64,000 bases of DNA from Alphaproteobacteria bacterium (lineage in GTDB: Bacteria; Pseudomonadota; Alphaproteobacteria; Micropepsales; Micropepsaceae): the NCBI GenBank assembly GCA_024236055.1, contig JACKLF010000002.1, forward strand, positions 1-64,000, given 5' to 3'. The notes under the pieces are model-generated. The model had not been told where the DNA came from. It was given only the letters and a program-made list of their open reading frames with translations, and did not search any database. Position 1 is the first letter of the stretch, and every line of letters starts with the position of its first letter. The translations under genes and the position numbers were made by a program. Positions 1 through 10,175 of this stretch are shown in pieces.

Positions 1-497
1 GGATCGGCCTCATCGATCAATTGCGAACCGACCAGCCGTTCATAGGCAATCGAGCGCCCCAGAAGCGGCGTGGGGTCGGACAGCATCTGGACCATGCCGA
101 AGAAGCGGTTTGCGGTGCCGCCATTGAATGTGACCGGGGTCAGGACGGTTTCCAGCTCCACCATGCCATTGTCCGCTGTGGCGGCAATCGACGACAGGCA
201 GACCGGCTGGTGCTGTTTCAGCGCCTGGCGCAGCAGCGATGACAGGGCCAGGCCGGACTGGGATTCCCAGTGGGCCAGGAAGCTTGTGCCCTTGAGCTCG
301 AAGCCAAAACGCTCGCACAGGGCGGTGCCGGCAAGACGGTAAACCGGGCGGGCCGGGTTCTCGCAGTCCAGGATGAAGGTATAGGAGAGAAGCCGCTTGA
401 TCGCGCGCGGATCGATATCGGTCTGGTCGGGGACATCGCGTCCCTGTCGCAGCCTGCTCCAATATCCCACCAGCAGATGCGAATTCTTGTGCTTCAT
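1..497 (-). CDS. PAS-domain protein (PAS_5-like), 3' part cut by window edge
   Basis: The reading frame starts at the ATG at 495-497 (MKHKNSHLLVGYWSRLRQGR) and stays open to the window edge, giving about 165 residues. An AAGGGA Shine-Dalgarno-like sequence lies about ten bases upstream of the ATG. The visible part resembles the small alphaproteobacterial PAS_5 proteins: a short N-terminal helix (W/R/G-rich), the P-x-x-x-D-IDPRAIKRLL segment, then a single PAS fold with LAGTALCERFG and a mid-domain FFGMVQMLSDPTPLLG strand. Family members are usually stand-alone sensors with no output domain. The ligand and role are unknown. It is divergent from the giant repeat gene, and no functional link is evident. 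The family assignment is from memory of the family pattern and is moderately sure. Confidence 0.7.
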   Translation of the reverse strand, partial: MKHKNSHLLVGYWSRLRQGRDVPDQTDIDPRAIKRLLSYTFILDCENPARPVYRLAGTALCERFGFELKGTSFLAHWESQSGLALSSLLRQALKQHQPVCLSSIAATADNGMVELETVLTPVTFNGGTANRFFGMVQMLSDPTPLLGRSIAYERLVGSQLIDEAD

Positions 498-856
498 AAC
501 CCCATATCCCTTGTCTCGGATGCCATGGTGATCCGTATCGGAACGGCTTGCGGCCGCTTGCCCTGGGGTAGAGCGAAAGCCATGCCAACCGGAATGGGTG
601 GGCGGCACGCGCTTTAAGACAAGCTTAACGGATAAGGCAAAGGCGCGGCATTCGGGGGCCTAAATACCTGCATTCTTTTTACGCGCTTGGTTTGCGCGAT
701 TACCGGATTTTTATCGGTTGTGTCGCACACTGCCCGGCAACGTTGGCGCCATCCCATTTCGGGACAGGGCCGAACAGTGGGGGACTCCTTAGCTGGCATG
801 GTTCGTGAAGCAACGCGAGTGACCATTCATGCCCCGATGGCGAAGGAGCTGTTTTA
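498..856. promoter_or_regulatory. Divergent intergenic region between PAS gene and giant repeat gene
   Basis: About 360 bases hold no credible gene. The reading frames here lack coding character. A strong Shine-Dalgarno sequence, AAGGAG at 843-848, sits eight bases before the ATG at 857 and fixes the start of the repeat gene. A T-rich stretch at 670-720 could carry a promoter, but I see no convincing -35/-10 pair. A short inverted repeat CGCGC...GCGCG lies near 682-698. Confidence 0.5.
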
Positions 857-3481
857 ATGTCGCTCAAGACCTTGATGTATTTGACGTCTGCGCTGGCCTC
901 GGCCGGTGCGATGGTCGAGCCGCTCCCCGCCGCCGCGAAGGGACTGGACCAGCTTGGCACATGGGGCATGCCCGAAGGCCTGGGCAGCGATGTCTCAAAT
1001 TCGACCTGCCAGGGTTTCCAGGTGCCGCATGTCTCCAATGTGCGCGCGATCAATGTGCCGAACGCCACCCCGGGCGTGAACGCCAACATCTCCAATTTCC
1101 GCTCCAACGTGCAGACGCCGGGCGTTGCGGGCAATTTCGGCGGCAACCGCCCGCTGAACGTGTTCAGCGGCAACGCCAACGCGGCCGGACACTTTAATAA
1201 CAGCAACCCGGTGCAGGTCGACCAGGGCGCCTCGCGCGGCTTCGACCTGAACCGCGGGCTGAACGTGAGCACCGGCAACGACGCCGCCTCCAGCGTCAAT
1301 GTCGAGGCGTCCGCGCCGCGCCGCTTCAACATGAACCGCCCGCTGAATGTCGGCACCGATGCGGGCGCCGCCAGCCATGCCGGCGACGCGATCAACGTCC
1401 AGGCCGGCAGCCGCCGCAACTTCAACATGAACCGCCCGCTGAACGTGACCGGCGCGGGCGCCGGCGACGTTCCCGCCGCCAGCAATGTGCGCGCGTCGCG
1501 CCACTTCAACATGAACCGCCCGGTTTCGGTGAGCGGCGACACGGCCGGTGCCAGCATCGACGCCAACACCTCGGTCCAGGCCTCGCGCCGCTTCAATTCG
1601 GGCACTGCCGGCCGGCGCATCGACGCCTCCGGCCAGGCTGCCGGTTTCAGCGGCCACAAGAACAGCATCGACGCCAATCCGACCGTGAACGTGTCGCGCC
1701 ACTTCGCCAAGCGCCCCTCGGCCGGCGCCGGTCCGGTGGACACGTCCAACCAGATCGACGTCAACAACAACATCCGCGTTCAGAAGAACGTGGACAATTC
1801 GCGCCACTTCAACGTCACCAAGACCAACAATGTGACGAACAATATCGACGCGTCCAAGCGCATCGATGTGAACAACAACGTCAACTATACGAAGAACATC
1901 GACGCCTCCAAGCGGATCAACGTCAACAAGGACAACCACGTCACCAACAATATCGACGCGTCCAAGCGCATCGATGTGAACAACAACATCAACTATACCA
2001 AGAACATTGACGCCTCCAAGCAGATCAATGTCTACAAGGACAACCACGTCACCAACAATATCGATGCCTCCAAGCGCATCGATGTCACCAACAATATCGA
2101 CGCGTCCAAGACCATCAACGTCTACAAGCCGGTGACGGTCACCAAGAACATCGACAATTCCAAGAATATCAGCGTCAACAAGTCGATCGACGCCTCGAAG
2201 ACCATCAACATCTTCAAGCCGATCGATGCCTCGAAGAACATCTCGATCAACAAGTCGATCGACGCGTCCAAGAACATCAACATCACCAAGAATATCGACA
2301 ATTCGAAGTACATCGATGCGTCGAAGAACATCTCGATCAACAAGTCGGTCAATATCGAGAAGAACTACAACTATGGCGGCGGTGGCGGCCATGGCGGCGG
2401 TCACGGCGGCGGCAATGGCGGCGGCAACAACAACAATAACAACAATAACAACAACAATAATAACAACAATAATAACAACAACAACTCGAACAATAACAAC
2501 AACTCCAACAACAACAGCAACAACAACTCCAACAACAACAGCAACAACAACTCGACGACCAATAACAACTACAGCAACAGCACATCGGATTCGGCGGCGC
2601 TGGCGCTGGCGGCCGCGATCTCGCAGCTCAGCTCCACCATCGCGGCGACCAACAACAACAGCTCGTCTGGCACCGGCACCGGCACGGCCACCGGCGGCAC
2701 CACGAACATCACCGTCATCGGCGCCACCGGCGGCACCAGCACCTCCAGCTCGGAAGGCGGCGTGGGCTATGGCGGCACCGGCGGCATCGGCCTGGGCGGC
2801 GCGGGCGGCAGCAGCGACGTCACCGCGACCGGCGGCGACGCCTCCAACACGCTGAGCAACGACAATTCCAGCGCCTCGACGGCGCAGGGCGGCGCGGGCG
2901 GCTATGGCGGCACCGGCACCGGCGGCACCAACATCGCGGCCGGCGGCGCCGGCGGCGAAGGCGGCGCGGGCGGCTATGGCGGCACCGCCACCGGCGGCAC
3001 CGCGAACGGCAATGGCACCGGCTATGGCGGCAGCGGCACTGGCGGCAATGCCGACAATTCGGGCTATGCCGACACCACGGGCGGCACCGCGATCACCACC
3101 GGCGGCACCGCCACGGGCGGCACCCAGACCCAGACGCAGACCACCGGCGACACCACCGCCACCGGCGGCGCGGGCGGCTATGCCAACGCCTCCAACGGCG
3201 ACCAGACCAACAAGGGCGGCAACACCACCGGCACCAACACCGGCACGAACACCAACACCTACACGCCGACCAACACCAACACGAACACCTATACGCCGAC
3301 CTTCAACCCGACGTTCAACCCCACCTTCAACCCGACCTATGCGCCGGCGCTGAGCTATTCGCCGTCCAACACCTACAGCCCGACCAACACCAGCCAGGGC
3401 GGCAGCGCCACGGTTTATGTGGTCGACCTGTCGGGTTCAGGCTCGGGCAGCAGTTCGGGCGGCGGCGTTCGACCACCCTGA
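857..3481 (+). CDS. N-terminal module of giant repeat protein (874 aa as read)
   Basis: This is the intact first frame. It opens with a signal peptide (basic MSLK, a hydrophobic core LMYLTSALASAGAMV, cleavage near PLPAAAKG), so the product should be exported. Residues about 125-230 hold repeats with the core FNMNRPLNV or close variants. Residues about 325-505 hold ten IDASK and several IDNSK motifs spaced about 10-20 residues apart with alternating hydrophobic positions, a pattern that suits a beta-solenoid (inference). A Gly/His linker is followed by an Asn run mixed with Ser from about residue 523, then Gly-rich repeats. The frame stops at a TGA at 3479-3481. Adding one G at about 3477 restores GGGSTTLIYLSVDNSADNS and lets the protein continue. 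The start is supported by AAGGAG eight bases upstream. Confidence 0.85.
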   Translation: MSLKTLMYLTSALASAGAMVEPLPAAAKGLDQLGTWGMPEGLGSDVSNSTCQGFQVPHVSNVRAINVPNATPGVNANISNFRSNVQTPGVAGNFGGNRPLNVFSGNANAAGHFNNSNPVQVDQGASRGFDLNRGLNVSTGNDAASSVNVEASAPRRFNMNRPLNVGTDAGAASHAGDAINVQAGSRRNFNMNRPLNVTGAGAGDVPAASNVRASRHFNMNRPVSVSGDTAGASIDANTSVQASRRFNSGTAGRRIDASGQAAGFSGHKNSIDANPTVNVSRHFAKRPSAGAGPVDTSNQIDVNNNIRVQKNVDNSRHFNVTKTNNVTNNIDASKRIDVNNNVNYTKNIDASKRINVNKDNHVTNNIDASKRIDVNNNINYTKNIDASKQINVYKDNHVTNNIDASKRIDVTNNIDASKTINVYKPVTVTKNIDNSKNISVNKSIDASKTINIFKPIDASKNISINKSIDASKNINITKNIDNSKYIDASKNISINKSVNIEKNYNYGGGGGHGGGHGGGNGGGNNNNNNNNNNNNNNNNNNNNSNNNNNSNNNSNNNSNNNSNNNSTTNNNYSNSTSDSAALALAAAISQLSSTIAATNNNSSSGTGTGTATGGTTNITVIGATGGTSTSSSEGGVGYGGTGGIGLGGAGGSSDVTATGGDASNTLSNDNSSASTAQGGAGGYGGTGTGGTNIAAGGAGGEGGAGGYGGTATGGTANGNGTGYGGSGTGGNADNSGYADTTGGTAITTGGTATGGTQTQTQTTGDTTATGGAGGYANASNGDQTNKGGNTTGTNTGTNTNTYTPTNTNTNTYTPTFNPTFNPTFNPTYAPALSYSPSNTYSPTNTSQGGSATVYVVDLSGSGSGSSSGGGVRPP

Positions 3482-3846
3482 TCTATCTGTCGGTGGACAA
3501 TTCGGCCGACAATTCCAGCTCCAACAAGGCGACGGGCGGCTCCAACACCAACACCCAGACCAGCGACCAGACCAACAGCAACAAGGCCACCGGCGGCAGC
3601 GCCACCGGCGGTACCGGCAATGGCGGTTACGGCTATGGCGGCGCGGGCGGCCAGGGCGGCGCAGGCGGCTATGGCTACGGCTATGGCGGCGCCGGCGGCT
3701 CGGTCACCAACAACAATTACGGCGGCGGCACCGGCAGCGGCGGCTCGACGCCCTCCATCTCGCTGACCGTTCTGGGCAACGGCACGGGCGGCACCGCCAC
3801 CGTGGGCGACACCTCGGCCACCGGCGGCTACAGCGGCGGCAACACA
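3482..3846 (+). pseudogene. Giant repeat protein, fragment 2 (frame-shifted piece)
   Basis: The repeat-coding frame continues here one base out of step with the N-terminal module, encoding LIYLSVDNSADNS, then Gln/Thr/Asn repeats, GGAGGYGYGYGGAGG and a STPSISLTVLGNG block. It leaves frame at about 3845, where the sequence reads AACACAGGCC but the near-identical copy at 7428-7440 reads AACACCCAGGCC. Two C residues are therefore missing here relative to its own duplicate. The piece has no start codon or ribosome-binding site of its own, so it is not an independent gene. Confidence 0.7.
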
Positions 3847-6409
3847 GGCCCAGACCAACGATCAGACCAACGACCAGGCGCAGACCAACAACAACGATCA
3901 GCGCCAGACCACGGGCGACACCACCGCCACCGGCGGCGCGGGCGGCTATGGCACCGGCGGCAACAGCGGCGGCAACACCTTCACCGCCAATCCGAACAAC
4001 ACCGCCAATGGCGGCTATGGCTATGGTTATGGCGGCGATGCCACCGGCGGCGCGGGCGGTTATGGCGGCGCGGGCGGCCAGGGCGGCACCTCGACCATCT
4101 ATGTGGTGGGCCTGGGCGGCGGCACCGGCACCGGCGGCGGCGGATCCACGCCGACGCTGAACCTGACCGTCGACAATTCGGCCGACAATTCCAACAAGAC
4201 CGGCGACAACACGCTGACCGGCGGCGACAACACCGCGACCGGCACCGGCACGGCGACGGGCGGCAGCTCGACCAACGACAACCGCGCCACCGGCGGTGCG
4301 GGCGGTTACGGCCAGGGCGGCAATGGCGGCAGCGTCGGCAACACCAGCGCCACCGGCGGCAATGCCACCAACGGCAATGTCACCGGCTCGGTGACCGGCA
4401 CGGTCACGGGCACCAATACCGACACCAACACCAATACCAGCACCTTCACGCCCACCTTCAATCCGACCTTCAACCCGTCGCTGAGCTATTCGCCCTCGAA
4501 CAGCTACAGCCCCAACAACACCAGCCAGGGCGGCGCGGGCGGCACCTCCACCGTTTATGTGGTGGGCCTGGGCGGCGGCACGGGCGGCGGTTCGGGCTCG
4601 ACGCCCAGCCTGAGCCTGACGCTGGACAATATCGGCAATGCCAGCGCCACCGGCGGCACCGCCAACGGCAATGGCGGCGCGGCGGCAGGCGGCACGGGCA
4701 CGGGCGGCAGCAGCACCAGCACGACCGGCGACCAGACCAACGACAACACCCAGGCGCAGACCGCGACCAACACCGCGGACAACCGGGCCACCGGCGGCGC
4801 CGGCGGTGCGGGCGGCGCAGGCGGCTACGGCTATGGCGGCGCGGGCGGCTATGGCTATGGCTATGGCGGCGCCGGCGGCTCCTCGACCAACACCAACACC
4901 ATCCGCGGCGGCGGCACGGGCAGCGGCTCGGGCTCGACCCCGTCGGTCTCGCTGACCGTCATCGGCAATGGCACCGCGACCGGCACCGGCACGGGCGGCA
5001 ATGTCGGCGACCTGACCGCCACCAATGGCGACCAGACCAACACGGGCGGCAACACCACCAGCAGCAACGACAACCGTTCGCAGGGCGGCAATGGCGGCAG
5101 CGCCACCGCGACCAATGGCGACGTCACGGGCACGAATACCGGCACCAACACCGGCACGAACACCAGCACCTTCACGCCCACCAACACCAACCAGGCCAAC
5201 CCGACCAACACCTTCAACCCCAACAACACCGCCAACGGTTATGGCGGCGCGGGCGGCCAGGGCGGCGGCGGCGGCCAGGGCGGCGCCGGCGGCACCAGCA
5301 CCATCTATGTCGTGGGCCTGGGCAGCGGTTCGGGCGGCGGCAGCGGCAGCGGCTCGACGCCCACGCTGAACCTGACGGTCGACAACTCGGCCGACAACTC
5401 CAACAAGACCGGCGACAACACGCTGACCGGCGGCAACTCGGCCGGCGGCACCGCCACGGCCAACGGCAATGGCGGCAACGCGACCGGCGGCAGCAACACC
5501 AACAGCAATCGCGCCACCGGCGGCACTGGCCAGGGCGGCGCGGGCGGCTATGGTTATGGCGGCAATGGCGGCGCGGGCGGCTTCGGCGGTTCGTCCACGG
5601 CCAGCCCCACCCTCACCTTCAACCCGACCATCACCACGGCGGGCGGCGCGGGCGGCTTTGGCGGCGCCGTTGGCGACACCACCTCGAACAGCGGCGGCAA
5701 CACCCAGACCGGCGGCGACAACACCGCCACCGGCACGGGCACGGGCGGCAGCTCCACCAACGACAACCGCCTGACGCAGACCAACGACCAGACCCAGGAT
5801 CAGCGCACCCGCACCGGCGATGTGACCGCGGCGGGCGGCGCCGGCGGCTATGGCTACGGCTATGGCGGCAATGGCGGCGCGGGCGGCAATGCCACCGGCG
5901 GCAGCGCCACCGGCGGCACCAGCACCATCTATGTCGTGCCGGGCACCGGCACGGGCGGTTCCGGTTCGACCCCGTCCATCTCGATCGTCAATGCCGGCCA
6001 GGCCACCGCCAGCAATGGCGACCAGACCCAGGGCAATCAGACCCAGGGCGACCAGACCAACACCGGCACGAACAACGGCACCAACACCAGCAGCAACGAC
6101 AACCGCTCGCAGGGCGGCAATGGCGGCAGCGTGGGCAACACCACCGCCACCGGCGGCACCGCGCGCAACGGCAGCGTGACCGGCACCAACACCAACGCCA
6201 ACACCTTCAACCCGAACAACACCTTCAACCCGACCAACAGCGCCACCGGCGGCGCCGGCGGCCAGGGCGGCGCGGGCGGCACCTCCACCGCGACCATCTA
6301 TGTCACCGGCACCGGCACGGGCACCGGCGGCGGCTCGACCCCCACGCTGAACCTGACGGTCGACAACTCGGCCGACAATTCCAGCACCAACAAGGCGACG
6401 GGCGGTCAC
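3847..6409 (+). CDS. Giant repeat protein, fragment 3 (Gly/Thr/Asn repeat region)
   Basis: The correct repeat frame runs from about 3847 to 6409. It consists of blocks that each contain TSTIYVVGLGGGTG, then STPTLNLTVDNSADNS or STPSLSLTLDNIGNAS, then NGDQTN/NDNRATGG and GGAGGYGYGYGGNGG, and usually an NTFNPNNT or TFTPTFNPT segment. There is no Cys and almost no charged residue except Asp. The frame is open as far as 8227, but after about 6409 it encodes Arg/Gln-rich out-of-frame translation. Comparison with the paralogous block at 8396-8420 shows five bases missing near 6408. There is no credible start site, so this is an internal part of the giant gene. Confidence 0.7.
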
Positions 6410-9400
6410 GTCCAGCGCGACGGGCGGTGCTGGCGGCAGCTCGACCAACGACAACCGTTCGGCGGGCGGCAGCGCGGCCGGCGGCACCGGTTACGGCGGC
6501 GCGGGCGGCTATGGCTACGGCTATGGCGGCGCGGGCGGCAACTCGGCGGCGACCTCCAGCCCCACCATCACCGTCAATCCCACGCTGACCGCCCAGGGCG
6601 GCAACGGCACCGGCGGCGCGGGCGGCTTCGGCGGCAGCGTCGGCGACACCACGGCCACGGGCACCGGCGGCAACAGCGGCGGCAACAGCTTTACCGCAAA
6701 TCCGACCTTGCGCAGCGGCGACCAGACCGCGACCAACGCCAATGGTCCGATCTCGCTGACCACGGGCGACACCACCGCCACCGGCGGCGCGGCGACCAAC
6801 AACGCCACCCAGTCGCAGACCAACGACCAGGCCCAGACCAACAATCAGACGAACGACCAGACCAACGATCAGCGCCAGACGGCCAATCCCGTCATCACCG
6901 CCAATCCGTCACTGACGGCCAACCCCACCAACACCAGCACCGCCACCGGCGGCAGCGGCTATGGCGGCGCGGGCGGCCAGGGTGGTCAGGGCGGCGCGGG
7001 CGGCACCTCCACCATCTATGTGGTGGGCACCGGCACGGGCACTGGCGGCGGCGGCTCGACCCCGTCGATCAACCTGACGCTGGACAATTCGGCCAACAAT
7101 TCCAGCTCCAACAAGGCGACGGGCGGCTCCAACACCAACACCCAGACCAGCGACCAGACCAACAGCAACAAGGCCACCGGCGGCAGCGCCACCGGCGGTA
7201 CCGGCAATGGCGGTTACGGCTATGGCGGCGCGGGCGGCCAGGGCGGCGCGGGCGGCTATGGCTACGGCTATGGCGGCGCCGGCGGCTCGGTCACCAACAA
7301 CAATTACGGCGGCGGCACCGGCAGCGGCGGCTCGACGCCCTCCATCTCGCTGACCGTTCTGGGCAACGGCACGGGCGGCACGGCCACCGTGGGCGACACC
7401 TCGGCCACCGGCGGCTACAGCGGCGGCAACACCCAGGCCCAGACCAACGATCAGACGAACGACCAGGCGCAGACCAACAACAACGATCAGCGCCAGACCA
7501 CGGGCGACACCACCGCCACCGGCGGCGCGGGCGGCTATGGCACCGGCGGCAACAGCGGCGGCAACACCTTCACCGCCAATCCCAACAACACCGCCAATGG
7601 CGGCTATGGCTATGGTTATGGCGGCGATGCCACCGGCGGCGCGGGCGGTTATGGCGGCGCGGGCGGCCAGGGTGGCCAGGGCGGCACCTCGACCATCTAT
7701 GTGGTGGGCCTGGGCGGCGGCACCGGCACCGGCGGCGGCTCGACGCCCACGCTGAACCTGACGGTCGACAATTCGGCCGACAATTCCAACAAGACCGGCG
7801 ACAACACGCTGACCGGCGGCAATTCGGCCGGCGGCAACGCCACCGGCGGCACGGCCAACGGCAATGGCGGTGCGGGCGGCAGTTCGACCAACACCAACAG
7901 CAACCGCGCCACGGGCGGCACCGGCCAGGGCGGCGCGGGCGGCTATGGCTACGGTTATGGCGGCAACGGCGGCGCGGGCGGCTATGCCACCGGCGGTTCA
8001 TCGACCTCCAACCCTGTCATCTCGGTCAATCCGACCATCAACCCCACCCTGTCGGCCACCGGCGGCGCGGGCGGCTTCGGCGGCAGCGTCGGCGACACCA
8101 CGTCGAACAGCGGCGGCAACACCCTGGCCCAGACGAACGACCAGACCAACGACCAGCGCCAGACCGCCAACCCGGTCATCACCGCCAATCCGTCGCTGAA
8201 CGCGACCCAGACCGCCAATCCCACTAACACCGCCAATGGCGGCAGCGGTTATGGCGGTGCGGGCGGCGCCGGCGGCGCGGGCGGCACCTCGACCATCTAT
8301 GTCACCGGCACCGGCACGGGCACCGGCAGCGGCTCCACGCCATCGATCAGCCTGAACGTCGACAATTCGGCCGACAATTCCAGCTCCAACAAGGCGACCG
8401 GCGGCAACGGCACCTCCAGCGCGACCGGCGGCAGCGCCACCGGCGGCGCCGGCGGCAGCTCGACCAACGACAACCGTTCGGCGGGCGGCGCTGGCGGCTA
8501 TGGCTACGGCTATGGCGGCAATGGCGGCAACGCCACCGGCGGCGCGGGCGGCTCGTCCAGCCCGACCATCACCGTCAATCCGACCCTGTCGGCGACCGGC
8601 GGCTATAGCGGCGGCAACAGCTTCCGCAGCGGCGACCAGACCGCGACCAACTCCAATGGCGCGATCACCCTGACCGGCGGCGACAACAGCGCCACCGGCA
8701 CGGGCGGCAATGGCACGGGCGGCGCAGGCGGCTTCGGCGGCAGCGTCGGCGACACCAGCGCGACCGGCGGCAACTCGACCAACGACAACACCTCGCAGGG
8801 CGGCAACGCGACCAACAACGCCACCCAGGCCCAGACGAACAACAACGATCAGCGCCAGACGGCCAATCCGACCTTCACCAGCACGCAGAACGCAACCCAG
8901 ACCGCCAATCCCACCAACACCGCCACCGGCGGCCAGGGTGGCCAGGGCGGCGCGGGCGGCACCGCCACGGTCTATGTGATGGGCGGCGGCACCGGCACCG
9001 GCGGCTCGACCCCGTCGATCAGCCTGTCGCTGGACAATATCGGCAATGCCAGCGCCACCGGCGGCACCTCCAATTCGACCACCGGCGACCAGACCAACAA
9101 CCAGACCCAGCGCACCGGCGACACCACCGCCACCGGCGGCAATTCCACCGCCGCGGGCGGCGCGGGCGGCTATGGCTACGGCTATGGCGGCAATGGCGGC
9201 GCGGGCGGATCCTCGACCTCCACCTCCAACCCCACGATCACGGTCAATCCGACCCTGACGGCGGCCGGCGGCGCGGGCGGCTTCGGCGGCAGCGTCGGCG
9301 ACACCACGGCCAACGGCAATGGCGGCAACAGCGGCGGCAACACGCTGACCACCGGCGACCAGAGCCAGACCGCGGCCCAGACCCAGACCACCGGCGACAC

Positions 9401-9739
9401 CACCGCCACCGGCGGCGCGGGCGGCTATGGCCAGGGCGGCAATTCCAGCGCCACCGGCGGCAATGCCCGCAACGGCAACGTCACCGGCACCAACACCAAC
9501 AGCTTCACGCCGACCTTCAACCCGACGCTGTCCTATGCGCCCAGCAACACCAACGACAACACGTCGAAGGGCGGCACGGCGACCATCTATGTCACCGGCA
9601 CCGGCACGGGCACCGGCAGCGGCTCGACCCCGTCGATCAGCATCACCAATGCCGGCGCGACGGCCACCGCCACCAATGGCGACCAGACCCAGTTGGGCAC
9701 CATCACCAGCGACAACCGCTCGCAGGGCGGCGCGGGTGG
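6410..9739 (+). CDS. Giant repeat protein, fragment 4 (Gly/Thr/Asn repeat region)
   Basis: In this stretch the repeat frame is the third one. It encodes GGSSTNDNRSAGG, NPTLTAQGGNGTGGAGG, then repeated cassettes of TSTIYVVGTGTGTGGG, STPSINLTLDNSANNS, NQTQRTGDTTATGG and GGAGGYGYGYGGNGG. About seven cassettes are present. The block at about 7076-7815 is a near copy of 3489-4215. The frame is lost at about 9739, where GGGTGGTATGGC lacks one base relative to the usual GGGTGGCTATGGC. The fragment has repetitive low-complexity composition and no start site. It is an internal part of the giant gene. Confidence 0.7.
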
Positions 9740-10175
9740 TATGGCGGCGCGGGTGGCTATGCCACCGGCGGCAACAGCGGCGGCAACACCTTCACCGCGA
9801 ACCCGACCATCACCAACAGCGCTACTGGCGGCGCCGGCTATGGCGGCAATTCCACCTCGACCTCGGACAACAACGCCACCATCGCGCCGACTGTCTCGAT
9901 CGCGCCGACCATCGACGTCAATCCGACGCTGACGGCCGCGGGCGGTGCGGGCGGCTATGCCAGGGGCACCGTGGCGACACCACCGCCACCGGCGCGCGGG
10001 CGGCTATGGCTATGGCACCGGCGGCACCAACACCGCGACCGCGGCGGGCGCAACGCCACCGGCGGCACGGCCACAACGATGCGCGCATCATCGACCATCA
10101 CCGCCAATGGCGGCGCGGCGGCGGGCGGCACCGGCTATTATGGCGGCAGCGGCACCGGCGGCCAGGCGCCGGCGG
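9740..10175 (+). pseudogene. Giant repeat protein, heavily frame-shifted stretch
   Basis: Within about 435 bases the repeat frame changes five times. Recognisable pieces are YGGAGGYATGGNSGGN and APTIDVNPTLTAAGGAGGY (9740-9966), GDTTATG (9973-9993), GGYGYGTGGTNTATAAG (10002-10047), and NATGGTA followed by ANGGAAAGGTGYYGG (10051-10160). Each junction is repaired by adding one or a few G/C bases inside a GC run. Such a density of losses over so short a distance points to sequence error. True decay is the alternative. Confidence 0.65.

Noticed and set aside
1830..2370. CRISPR-like periodic repeats
   Set aside because: The period follows codons and encodes IDASK motifs. There are no constant repeats with unique spacers and no cas genes.
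3704..6487. A 927-residue open frame on the minus strand opposite the giant repeat gene
   Set aside because: It is a compositional shadow: GGC/ACC repeat codons read backwards give endless Ala/Gly/Val/Arg without stops. No start site or domain is present.
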